A stretch of 64,000 bases of DNA, taken from assembly GCF_025377685.1 (NCBI RefSeq), contig NZ_JACEHK010000017.1, positions 372,001-436,000 on the forward strand, read 5' to 3'. Below are positions 36,067-43,934 of the stretch, in pieces (the first letter of the stretch is position 1; each line of letters starts with the position of its first letter). Below the pieces are notes generated by a model. The model was given only the letters and a program-made list of their open reading frames with translations. It was not told the origin of the DNA and searched no databases. The position numbers and the translations under genes were made by a program. The DNA comes from Anaerobacillus sp. CMMVII (GTDB lineage: Bacteria; Bacillota; Bacilli; Bacillales; Anaerobacillaceae).

Positions 36067-36127
36067 AGCACGGGGACGGTTCTGCTGCTTCCTCATAAGG
36101 AAGCAACAGAACCGTCCCCGCGCTTCC
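36066..36127. repeat. REP-A repeat, short form (copy 21)
   Basis: AC left, GC right; spacer CCTCATAAGG. It separates the TetR gene from its likely target. Confidence 0.93.
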
Positions 36128-36133
36128 GTCATG

Positions 36134-36156
36134 ATTATATAGACTGGTCTACAAAC
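36134..36156. promoter_or_regulatory. Putative TetR operator upstream of nmrA-like gene
   Basis: ATATAGACTGGTCTA contains the palindrome TAGAC-TG-GTCTA, 20 bases before the ribosome site of the NmrA-like gene. It shares TATAGAC with the site at 35383. Confidence 0.6.
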
Positions 36157-36176
36157 TGCAATGAGGGGGAAATATT

Positions 36177-37061
36177 ATGAGTGGTTCTATATTAGTAACA
36201 GGAGCAACTGGAAATATTGGCTATCATGTTGTTTTGGAGTTAGCTGCTAAAAAAGAAAAGATTAGAGTGGCAGTTCGCAATCCAAAAAAGGAAAAAGAGA
36301 CTTTTGCCGGGCTAGAGGTGGATCTGGTTGAATTTGATTTCTTAAATCCTGATACTTATGAAAAGGCTTTAGAAGGAGTAAAGAAGGTATTTTTGATCCG
36401 ACCACCACAACTCGCAAAACCTAAGCAAGAGATGCAACCATTTATTAATTTGCTAATTCAGAAAAAAATAGAGCAAATTGTCTTTGTATCGCTAATGGGC
36501 GTTGAAAAAAACCCGATCGTACCACATCGGAAAATTGAAGACATGATTCGTGAATCGGGTATTGCCTATACATTTTTGAGGCCAGGTTTCTTTATGCAAA
36601 ATTTAAATACAACGCATCGGGAAGATATTGCTGTTCGCAATGAGTTATTCATGCCCGTAGGATTCGCAAAAACGAGTTTCATTGATACGAGAGATATAGC
36701 TTCTGTTGCAGCGGTCTGTTTGACGGAAGACGGACACTTATGGCGAAGTTATACATTAACAGGCAATAAAGCGATTGATTATTATGAGGTTGCTGAAATT
36801 TTATCAAAGACTTTAGAGAGGAAAATAGAGTATAAAAATCCAGGTATCTTTGAATTTCGTAGAACGATTATTAAACGAGGGACAAAAAAAGAATTTGCCA
36901 ATGTAATGACAATGCTGTATGTCTTAACAAGACTTGGGACGGCAGAAAAAGTAACTTCTGAAGTTGAGAAAATCCTGAGACGCCCACCGATTTCATTTGA
37001 ACAGTATGCAAAAGACTATCAAAACGATTGGAGTGAAGAAACATGTTTCTTTCATATGTAA
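36177..37061 (+). CDS. NmrA-like NAD(P)-binding oxidoreductase/regulator
   Basis: Atypical short-chain dehydrogenase with N-terminal Rossmann GATGNIGYHV, then VRNPKKEKETF and the FVSLMGVEKNP..RKIEDMIRESGIAYTFLRPGFFMQN stretch. It lacks the classic YxxxK catalytic pair, as is usual in NmrA/azoreductase-like members. ATG 36177 has GAGGGGG upstream. Its 3' end overlaps the next gene by 19 bases. Confidence 0.87.
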   Translation: MSGSILVTGATGNIGYHVVLELAAKKEKIRVAVRNPKKEKETFAGLEVDLVEFDFLNPDTYEKALEGVKKVFLIRPPQLAKPKQEMQPFINLLIQKKIEQIVFVSLMGVEKNPIVPHRKIEDMIRESGIAYTFLRPGFFMQNLNTTHREDIAVRNELFMPVGFAKTSFIDTRDIASVAAVCLTEDGHLWRSYTLTGNKAIDYYEVAEILSKTLERKIEYKNPGIFEFRRTIIKRGTKKEFANVMTMLYVLTRLGTAEKVTSEVEKILRRPPISFEQYAKDYQNDWSEETCFFHM

Positions 37062-37426
37062 AAGTAGGTTTCATTGCGGGCTTTATTACTACCGTAATAG
37101 CCAATTTGTTATTTTTTACACTTGGGCTTGTGTTTGGTCATGAGGCAAATTTTATCGGTCAAGAACGTGACACGCTTTATATTGTGTTTATAACATTTGC
37201 CACCTTTACGGCTGTCTTTTTGAGTAGTATCATTTTTTACTTCCTACAAAAAATTTCTAAGAAACCTTTGCTGTGGTTTTACATTGTAGTTATCTTCGGA
37301 TTTGTATTCAACACCTACACAGCAGAGGTTGATCTACTAGACGAGTATAAACTGACCGCACATTTTTTACATGCCGCGGTAAGTTTACTCGCAATTTACT
37401 TGGTTCCGATGCTTTCAAGGAAATGA
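37043..37426 (+). CDS. Membrane protein, DUF6069-like, 127 aa
   Basis: Starts within the end of the NmrA-like gene, so translation is coupled. Four hydrophobic helices, with VGFIAGFITTVIANLLFF and LTAHFLHAAVSLLAIYLV. The TetR-NmrA-DUF6069 arrangement is common in Bacillus. Function unknown. Confidence 0.7.
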   Translation: MFLSYVKVGFIAGFITTVIANLLFFTLGLVFGHEANFIGQERDTLYIVFITFATFTAVFLSSIIFYFLQKISKKPLLWFYIVVIFGFVFNTYTAEVDLLDEYKLTAHFLHAAVSLLAIYLVPMLSRK

Positions 37427-37487
37427 AGCACGGGGACGGTTCTGCTGCTTCCTTATTAGGAAGCGCCAGAACCGTCCCCGCGCTTCC
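37425..37487. repeat. REP-A repeat, short form (copy 22)
   Basis: AC left, GC right; spacer CCTTATTAGG; overlaps the stop codon of the preceding gene. Confidence 0.93.
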
Positions 37488-37600
37488 AAAAAGTTAATCA
37501 ATCATTTGATTAACTTTTTAGCAAAACCCTTGGTATTATTGGGTTTCCCAAGAAATTTCTGCTAGCAATTAGCTAGCTTACTACTAGCTGGATCTAGAAT
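37488..37600. repeat. Segment homologous to 17462-17580
   Basis: Palindrome TTAATCAATCATTTGATTAA, then TTTTTAGCAAAACCCTTGGTAT and a GCTAGCAATTAGCTAGC hairpin, in the same order as the other copy. Confidence 0.6.
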
Positions 37601-37601
37601 T

Positions 37602-37738
37602 ACGGAGACCGACCTATTGGTTCATCTGGTTACTTGCTTTCCTACTTAGGAAGCGCCAGAACCGTCCCCGTGCTTCCTCCTATTTAGGAAGCGCCAGAAC
37701 CGTCCCCACGCTTCCTCCCCACGCTTCCCCATGCTTCC
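37602..37738. repeat. REP-A cluster of degraded and solitary right units (copy 23)
   Basis: A decayed left unit (ACGGAGACCGACCTATTGG), then two GGAAGCGCCAGAACCGTCCCC units and truncated CCCCACGCTTCC and CCCCATGCTTCC ends in tandem. Confidence 0.9.
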
Positions 37739-37833
37739 AAACTTTGGTTTTGCTAAGTTGATTTACCATTTACTTAAACTAGCTTCCCGTTTACTATTGG
37801 TAGAGTAATTTAATAGTTTTCGAGGAGGTTTAC

Positions 37834-40155
37834 ATGAAGCAGAAACTCTTTATAAAGTTCATCATCATTGCTCTCGTAGTACTTCTCGTCGTCCCGGCGA
37901 ATGGCATACTAGCTAGTGGCCAAAATGTCTCTGTGAAGCTTAGTAATTTTCTAGGTGATCAAACGGACATCGAAGTGAGAGTCAATGGGACATATATTAT
38001 TAAGGAAGATAATTTTCAACTGACTGAAAACAAAACATATCGTTTTCGAATTGAGGGAACTTCGATTGCCATCTTTGACGGTGGCCAAAGAGTAGCCTCA
38101 TATAATCATAGTTTTACAGCAAATCCGGCTGCGTATAGCCAAACGAATTTTATCACAATCAATAACCGACGCTATCTTGGTGAAATGAGATTTGCGATCG
38201 AGTCGAATGTTATTAGACCAATGAACACCCTGCCTTTAGAGGATTATTTAAAAGGTGTCGTTCCACATGAAATGCTTGCCTCATGGGGCAACAATGGTGG
38301 AATGGAAGCTTTAAAAGCACAAGCAGTCACAGCAAGAACATATGCGTTGAAGCGTGCCAACACAGTGATGACCGACACACAAAATCATCAAGTGTACGGA
38401 GGCTTCCATTGGCAGACAACAACGAGCAATGCAGTTGATGCCACAACTGGTGAAGTAGCAAGACACAATGGTGTTTTAATTGATACGTTCTATTCTTCAA
38501 GTAACGGCGGGAAGATTTTATCGAACCGTAACGTTTGGGGAACAACGAAATTAGCGTATTTAGATACGAAAGACGATCCTTATGATCTAAAAACGGCAAG
38601 CCTTGGCAACCAGCGTATTAACTGGAATTTTGCTATTCAAAAAGAGCAAATCAGCCTAGCTAATCGCGACTTAGAAAATCCAGCCTTATGGTGGAATGAT
38701 GTTCGTGAAGCTGACCAAGCGATTATGGATACGGTAAAAAATTGGTTAGCAGCTCGAGGTCTAGTTGGTTCTCAATTTGAAAGTAAAATTGTCGAGGTTC
38801 CACAAGTACGATTTACAACTGAATATCAAGGTACGAATGTGTTAACAGGTAGTGTAACCTTAAACTATATTTTAAAGTCAAAAACGAGCAATTCTTTCGT
38901 TATGGAAAACAATAGCATTAAGGTTCATACGATTACGATTAACGATCGTCATGATATCATTCGTTCCATGTTTGGAAGCAACAGAATGTGGAGTCCTTAT
39001 GTAAAACAGGTAGAAGAAACAAACACATTGTTTAGAATTCATGGTGGCGGTTGGGGACACAACATTGGAATGAGCCAATATGGTGCGTACCAAATGTCCC
39101 GTGAAGGCTTGAACTACCGCGATATTATTTCATTTTATTATTCAGGCGCACAGGTAGTAGGAACAACTACAACGAGCCCAACACCGACACCTGTACCAAC
39201 ACCGGCTCCTGCACCTGAGCCAGTTGCTCATGTTGAAACGTTCTATGTAACGCAAACAACAGATCTATATAATACGCCAAGTACTCAATCACGAGCGAGC
39301 TCAATTAACCCTCAAAATGTAACAACAATAAGAAGGTTGGGCGATTGGTATGAGATTAACACGTGGTTAGGTCCAAAGTGGATTAACCCAACTGGGATAT
39401 TAACGGGTGGAGCAAGGGCTGTTAATCAAAGCATTCTTTTGACAAAAACAACACAATTATTCCATTCACCACTTGATACAAATCATAGAAGTTCAGTAGG
39501 TCCACAGACGGTTACAGCTACTCACCAATGGAATGATTGGTATCGCATTAACACATGGTTAGGTGCAATGTGGATCAAACCTGAAGGTGCCTTTAATGGC
39601 CAACCAGAAGCGTTTGCAGGAAGAATATATGTTTTAGAAAATACGAATATTTTTAGTTCACCAACAGCTACAACTAGAAGTGGCTCAATTACCCCTCAAA
39701 ACGTAACGACGCTACGTAAATGGGGCGAGTGGTACGAGATTAATACTTGGTTAGGACCACAATGGATCAAACCAAATTCCGCATTAATGGGGGGAATTGA
39801 TCGAGTATCTGAAACAATCCAATTAACAAAGGTCACGCAAATTTTTGACACGCCATTAGCTAACACACACAGAAGCTCATTAGGTGCCCAAACAATCACA
39901 TCGACTCATAAGTGGAACGATTGGTACCTTGTGAACACTTGGTTAGGTCCTAAATGGATCAAACCTACTGGAGTGGTTGAAGTAGCTTCCCTAAACGTCC
40001 GTCGCGGACCAGGAACAAGCCATGCAGCGATCACACAATTATCAAGAGGAACGACTGTAACAGTGTTAGGCCTTGAAAATGGTTGGTACAAGATCAAGCA
40101 TGATAGCTTTAACGGTGAAGGTTATGTAAGTGGAGAGTTTTTGAAAGTGAATTAA
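37834..40155 (+). CDS. Exported SpoIID/LytB-like protein with four wall-binding-type modules and SH3b
   Basis: A signal peptide is followed by a SpoIID/LytB domain, related to lytic transglycosylase SpoIID and amidase enhancer LytB. Its motif PLEDYLKGVVPHEM has the catalytic-type Glu at residue 146, followed by ALKAQAVTARTYAL, YSSSNGGK and HGGGWGHNIGMSQYGAYQM. After a Pro/Thr linker come four ~70-residue modules, each with RSSxxPQxVT and WYxINTWLGxKWIxP, then a C-terminal SH3b (ASLNVRRGPGTSH..GEGYVSGEFL). Start ATG 37834 has CGAGGAGG. The same modules occur in the adjacent subtilase, suggesting a shared wall ligand. Confidence 0.88.
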   Translation: MKQKLFIKFIIIALVVLLVVPANGILASGQNVSVKLSNFLGDQTDIEVRVNGTYIIKEDNFQLTENKTYRFRIEGTSIAIFDGGQRVASYNHSFTANPAAYSQTNFITINNRRYLGEMRFAIESNVIRPMNTLPLEDYLKGVVPHEMLASWGNNGGMEALKAQAVTARTYALKRANTVMTDTQNHQVYGGFHWQTTTSNAVDATTGEVARHNGVLIDTFYSSSNGGKILSNRNVWGTTKLAYLDTKDDPYDLKTASLGNQRINWNFAIQKEQISLANRDLENPALWWNDVREADQAIMDTVKNWLAARGLVGSQFESKIVEVPQVRFTTEYQGTNVLTGSVTLNYILKSKTSNSFVMENNSIKVHTITINDRHDIIRSMFGSNRMWSPYVKQVEETNTLFRIHGGGWGHNIGMSQYGAYQMSREGLNYRDIISFYYSGAQVVGTTTTSPTPTPVPTPAPAPEPVAHVETFYVTQTTDLYNTPSTQSRASSINPQNVTTIRRLGDWYEINTWLGPKWINPTGILTGGARAVNQSILLTKTTQLFHSPLDTNHRSSVGPQTVTATHQWNDWYRINTWLGAMWIKPEGAFNGQPEAFAGRIYVLENTNIFSSPTATTRSGSITPQNVTTLRKWGEWYEINTWLGPQWIKPNSALMGGIDRVSETIQLTKVTQIFDTPLANTHRSSLGAQTITSTHKWNDWYLVNTWLGPKWIKPTGVVEVASLNVRRGPGTSHAAITQLSRGTTVTVLGLENGWYKIKHDSFNGEGYVSGEFLKVN

Positions 40156-40164
40156 TAGAAAGGG

Positions 40165-40195
40165 AAAAGAGCGCTTTTAAAGTGCTCTTTTTCTA
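40165..40195 (+). terminator. Rho-independent terminator
   Basis: AAAGAGCGC/GTGCTCTTT stem with T run. Confidence 0.88.
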
Positions 40196-40213
40196 TACAC
40201 GGAGGGATATAGC

Positions 40214-42052
40214 TTGCATAAATGGTTTAGTTTTTTACTAGTATTCATTCTGTTATTTACTCTGCCATTTCCATATATGGCTGATTCCCATGAAGAAGCT
40301 TATATTGTCTATTTTCACGAGCAGGCTGACTTAGAAATTGTCGAAGGTTTAGATATTCTCCAAGAGTTTGAACATTTTCCAGCGGTAACAGTTAGTGCCA
40401 CAGAACAAGAATTTAAAGAGCTTCAAAATGACTCGACGGTAAAATTTATTGAGAGGGACTTAGAGGTTAAAACGCTAGAGGTAGAACGAACGTGGGCAAC
40501 GTCGAAAATTCAAGCGCCACTCGCTTGGAATTCAGGCTTAACTGGAAAAGGTGTCAAAATTGCCGTCATCGATTCTGGTATTACGCCACACTCAAACTTA
40601 CATGTTGTAGACGGTGTCTCTTTCATATCAGGAATTACTTCTTACTATGATGATAATGGACATGGGACACACGTAGCAGGCATTATAGGTTCAAAACACA
40701 CGACGCATGGAAATCCAGGTGTTGCTCCTGGTGCAAGCCTTTACGCGATAAAATCATTGGATAAGACAGGTACAGGGACAATATCATCGGTTATTGCCGG
40801 TATCGAATGGGCGATTACGAATAACATGGACATCATAAATATGAGCCTTGGCGTATCAACCGCTTCAAAAGTGTTAGAAGAGGTTGTTAACAAAGCTCAT
40901 AATGCAGGGATCTTAGTAGTTGCAGCAGCAGGAAACTCTGGTTTCTCTGCAACAGGCAATGTAATGTATCCGGCCCAATATTCATCAGTCATTGCGGTTT
41001 CATCCATTGATCGCTTCGATAACCGATCTACTTTTTCATCAACTGGAAAAGAAGTTGAGATTACCGCTCCAGGCAGCGATATTGTCAGCACAAGCATTCA
41101 CAATGGTTATCTACAAATGAGCGGTACCTCGATGGCAGCATCATTTGTGACAGGTTCGTTAGCGCTATACAAAGAGAAATTTCCACATTTATCAAATGAG
41201 GAATTAAGAAAGCTGTTGCAAAAAGATGCTCTCGACATAGGGGCAGTAGGAAGAGACTCATTGTTTGGTTTTGGGATTGTACAAGCACCAAGTAAGCAAG
41301 AACCACAGCCTGAAGTTTTTTCAAGCAGACTCTTTGTAACTGAAACGACAGATATTTTTGATACAGTAAATTCAACAACAAGAAGAAGTTCAATTAACCC
41401 ACAAAATGTAACGACATTGAGAAAGTTAGGCGACTGGTACGAAATTAATACATGGTTAGGTCCAAAGTGGATCAAGCCAACTCTGCCACTAGTAGGAGGG
41501 ATTGACCCTGTCTCAAAAACAATCCAACTTACACAAGTAACACCGATGTACACGTCACCGTTAGCGACAACGCAAAGAAGCTCACTCGGTGCACAAAAGG
41601 TTACAGCAACACACAAGTGGAATGACTGGTACCGTATCAACACCTGGTTGGGTCCAAAGTGGATCAAACCTGTTATTACAGTCGTTGATCCTTCAGAAGT
41701 AAATAGAATCTATGTAACTGAAACGACAGATATTTTTGACTCACCGACATCAACGGTAAAAAGAAGCTCAATTAGTCCGCAAAACGTAACGACATTGCGG
41801 AAAGTAGGAGATTGGTACGAGATCAATACATGGCTTGGTCCAAAGTGGATCAAACCTAATGCACCGCTAATCGGTGGAATTGACCGCGTTAATGAGGTCA
41901 TTCAATTAACAAAGGTAACGCAAATTTTTGATACGCCATTAGCCGCTACGCACCGAAGCTCATTAGGTGCCCAAACAGTAACAGCGACCCATAAATGGAA
42001 CGACTGGTACCTAGTTAATACCTGGTTAGGGCAGAAATGGCTGAAATTGTAG
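40214..42052 (+). CDS. Subtilisin-like serine protease with four C-terminal wall modules
   Basis: Secreted S8 protease. TTG 40214 follows GGAGGG. Order: signal peptide, inhibitor-I9 propeptide (AYIVYFHEQADLEIV), and catalytic domain with D120 (IAVIDSGI), H150 (NGHGTHVAG) and S306 (GTSMAASF), all present. Four modules follow with NPQNVTTLRKLGDWYEINTW-type cores, near-identical to those of the upstream SpoIID-like protein. Length is 612 aa. It probably acts at the cell wall, perhaps maturing other wall proteins. Confidence 0.93.
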   Translation: MHKWFSFLLVFILLFTLPFPYMADSHEEAYIVYFHEQADLEIVEGLDILQEFEHFPAVTVSATEQEFKELQNDSTVKFIERDLEVKTLEVERTWATSKIQAPLAWNSGLTGKGVKIAVIDSGITPHSNLHVVDGVSFISGITSYYDDNGHGTHVAGIIGSKHTTHGNPGVAPGASLYAIKSLDKTGTGTISSVIAGIEWAITNNMDIINMSLGVSTASKVLEEVVNKAHNAGILVVAAAGNSGFSATGNVMYPAQYSSVIAVSSIDRFDNRSTFSSTGKEVEITAPGSDIVSTSIHNGYLQMSGTSMAASFVTGSLALYKEKFPHLSNEELRKLLQKDALDIGAVGRDSLFGFGIVQAPSKQEPQPEVFSSRLFVTETTDIFDTVNSTTRRSSINPQNVTTLRKLGDWYEINTWLGPKWIKPTLPLVGGIDPVSKTIQLTQVTPMYTSPLATTQRSSLGAQKVTATHKWNDWYRINTWLGPKWIKPVITVVDPSEVNRIYVTETTDIFDSPTSTVKRSSISPQNVTTLRKVGDWYEINTWLGPKWIKPNAPLIGGIDRVNEVIQLTKVTQIFDTPLAATHRSSLGAQTVTATHKWNDWYLVNTWLGQKWLKL

Positions 42053-42059
42053 TGAAACT

Positions 42060-42090
42060 GGGGGTCTGACCCCCAGTACTTTAAAGTGCT
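42060..42090. repeat. REP-B unit after subtilase
   Basis: GGGGGTCTGACCCCC followed by AGTACTTTAAAGTGCT. Confidence 0.88.
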
Positions 42091-42136
42091 AAATCAATAA
42101 TGTATTCCTTCTGATTTTAGCCAATGAAATTTTGTG

Positions 42137-42168
42137 ACTGCTGAGAAGAAATTCTCAGCAGTTTTTTG
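42137..42168 (+). terminator. Rho-independent terminator
   Basis: ACTGCTGAGAA pairs with TTCTCAGCAGT, then six T. Confidence 0.93.
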
Positions 42169-42273
42169 GTTTTCCAGGTTAATTATTTCAAGAATCTAAT
42201 GAAAACATCGGTTATAGCGGGTGATACTGATGAAAGTTTTAAGATTTTTACTAGATTTTGTTATGTAACGAGG

Positions 42274-42336
42274 GTTATTCGGCAAACTTTTTGAGTTATT
42301 CGGCTAACTTCCGCATTTATTCGGTAAACTCTCCAG
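42274..42336. repeat. 21-bp tandem repeats, three units
   Basis: Units begin GTTATTCGGC or TTTATTCGGT. The surrounding ~140 bases (42245-42384), including the REP-B unit, recur at 42614-42797 with five units. Confidence 0.85.
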
Positions 42337-42352
42337 ATAGCTCCCTTAGTTT

Positions 42353-42384
42353 AGTGCTTTAAAGCGGTGGGGGTCAGACCCCCA
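42353..42384. repeat. REP-B unit
   Basis: GCTTTAAAGC followed by GGTGGGGGTCAGACCCCC. Confidence 0.85.
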
Positions 42385-42417
42385 AAAGCTCCAAAAGCTG
42401 TTTCAGTTATGGTAACT

Positions 42418-42533
42418 AATTTCGAATTGACATTGAGCCTCTACGGGCATGAGAAATAGCCAGGAAGCCAGGGAGAGTCCCCTGGCTTGCCTAACAGGCT
42501 ATCATGCCCGCCTCTCAATGTAAATTCGAAATT
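42418..42533. other. 116-nt near-perfect hairpin, role unknown
   Basis: AATTTCGAATTGACATTGAG pairs with CTCAATGTAAATTCGAAATT; inside, GGGCATGA pairs with TCATGCCC, TAGCC with GGCTA, and AAGCCAGGG with CCCTGGCTT around a tiny loop. Small asymmetric bulges separate the stems. It lies between two copies of a 140-base duplication, and the following T tract is absent, so it is not an ordinary terminator. Confidence 0.85.
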
Positions 42534-42643
42534 GGTGCAGACATTTCAAGCTAAAAGTACTCTTACAGTGTTTGCTCAGATCAGAAATGATGAAATTGTT
42601 AAGAGTATTATGGTTTTTTACTACATTTTGTTATCTAACCTGG

Positions 42644-42748
42644 GTTATTCGGCAAACTTTTTGAGTTATTCGAACAACTTTTGCATTTATTCGAACAACT
42701 TTTTGAGTTATTCGGCTAACTTCCGCATTTATTCGGTAAACTCTCCAG
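42644..42748. repeat. 21-bp tandem repeats, five units
   Basis: Five 21-base units with cores TTATTCGGCAAAC, TTATTCGAACAAC (twice), TTATTCGGCTAAC and TTATTCGGTAAAC. It is an expanded copy of 42274-42336. Confidence 0.88.
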
Positions 42749-42766
42749 ATAGCTCCCTTCAGTTTA

Positions 42767-42797
42767 GTACTTTAAAGCGGTGGGGGTCAGACCCCCA
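42767..42797. repeat. REP-B unit upstream of tagO
   Basis: TACTTTAAAGCGG then GGGGGTCAGACCCCC. Confidence 0.85.
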
Positions 42798-42847
42798 ATG
42801 ACTAAAATCTTTGAAATAGGAGAACGTAATCCCAAAGGGGTGTTTAC

Positions 42848-43900
42848 ATGATTTTATTGACCTTTTTGCTTAGTTTTTTTACGGTTATTCTCTATACGCC
42901 ACTTGTGAAGACGATAGCGGAGAAAATAGGGGCGACAGACAAACCGGATCACCGTAAAGTACATGAGACATTAATGCCGCGTTTGGGCGGTTTAGCGATA
43001 TATGCAGGGTTCCTAGTAGGCTTTTTATTTATTGAGCCATACAGTCCATTTGCCAGGTCGATTATGGTTGGTGGTTTGATTATGATTGTGGTTGGAGTGC
43101 TTGATGATTTATATGAGTTGTCGGCAAGGTGGAAGCTCAGTGCGCAAATCCTTGCAGCTACGATTGTTATTCTCGGTGGGGTGCATGTTGATTTTATTAA
43201 TTTACCGTTCGATGGCAGGTTAGAGCTAGGCTGGTTTGGGATTCCGCTTACGATGCTCTGGATCGTGGGCGTGACAAATGCAATCAACTTGATCGATGGA
43301 TTGGATGGATTAGCTGCAGGGGTATCGGCAATCGTTCTCTTGACGTTATCAGGGATCGCTTTTATGATGGGGAATTTCTTCGTTGTCGCAGTGGGGATGA
43401 TCCTGTTAGGAAGCACGCTTGGCTTTCTAGTGTATAATTTTCATCCTGCAAAAATTTTTATGGGTGACACTGGAGCACTTTTCCTTGGGTTTATGATTGC
43501 CATTATTTCGCTCTTAGGGTTTAAAAATGTGACGTTATTTTCATTACTCATTCCAGTCATCATCCTTGGCGTGCCGATTTCTGATACGTTTTATGCGATT
43601 ATCCGGCGGATCGTCAATAACAATCCGTTATCAGAACCAGATAAGTCGCATTTACATCATTGTCTTTTACGACTAGGTTTTTCTCACCGCCAAACGGTGC
43701 TTATTATTTACGCAATGAGTGCAGTCTTTTGTTTAGGAGCGGTCGTTTTGACGCAATCGACGCTCTGGGGAACTTTAATTATTGTGACGATCTTCTTAGT
43801 CGGAGTGCAACTTGTCGTTGAAACGATTGGACTTGTCAATTCCTCCTATAAACCTGTTCTAAGATTTTTGCAACGGATTGGCGCGGTAAAAAAGGTATAG
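42848..43900 (+). CDS. tagO: Undecaprenyl-phosphate GlcNAc-1-phosphate transferase (TagO/WecA)
   Basis: Integral membrane enzyme that makes GlcNAc-PP-undecaprenol, the first lipid intermediate of wall teichoic acid. AGGGGTG precedes ATG 42848. About ten helices; motifs GVLDDLYELSARWKL (Asp-Asp, Mg/UDP site), NAINLIDGLDGLAAG, FMGDTGALFLGF and the HLHHCLLRLGFSHRQ cytoplasmic loop are all intact. Product is the substrate of TagA (14032). The length of 350 is typical. Confidence 0.94.
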   Translation: MILLTFLLSFFTVILYTPLVKTIAEKIGATDKPDHRKVHETLMPRLGGLAIYAGFLVGFLFIEPYSPFARSIMVGGLIMIVVGVLDDLYELSARWKLSAQILAATIVILGGVHVDFINLPFDGRLELGWFGIPLTMLWIVGVTNAINLIDGLDGLAAGVSAIVLLTLSGIAFMMGNFFVVAVGMILLGSTLGFLVYNFHPAKIFMGDTGALFLGFMIAIISLLGFKNVTLFSLLIPVIILGVPISDTFYAIIRRIVNNNPLSEPDKSHLHHCLLRLGFSHRQTVLIIYAMSAVFCLGAVVLTQSTLWGTLIIVTIFLVGVQLVVETIGLVNSSYKPVLRFLQRIGAVKKV

Positions 43901-43901
43901 A

Positions 43902-43934
43902 AAAAAGTCATATCGAGGATGATATGACTTTTAC
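43902..43934. terminator. Bidirectional terminator between convergent genes
   Basis: AAAAGTCATATC pairs with GATATGACTTTT, T runs on both strands. Confidence 0.92.

Noticed and set aside
17344-37738. CRISPR-like array of repeats
   Set aside because: Repeats are palindromic pairs spaced 0.1-3 kb apart by genes, not short uniform spacers, and no cas genes are present.
42418-42533. Integron attC site
   Set aside because: The folded shape is suggestive, but I see no paired core sites at the ends and no integrase in the window; kept only as a hairpin of unknown role.
42487-42801. 104-codon frame over the 21-bp repeats
   Set aside because: The product is translated tandem repeat and hairpin (SYSANF-type), has no ribosome site, and ends in REP-B.
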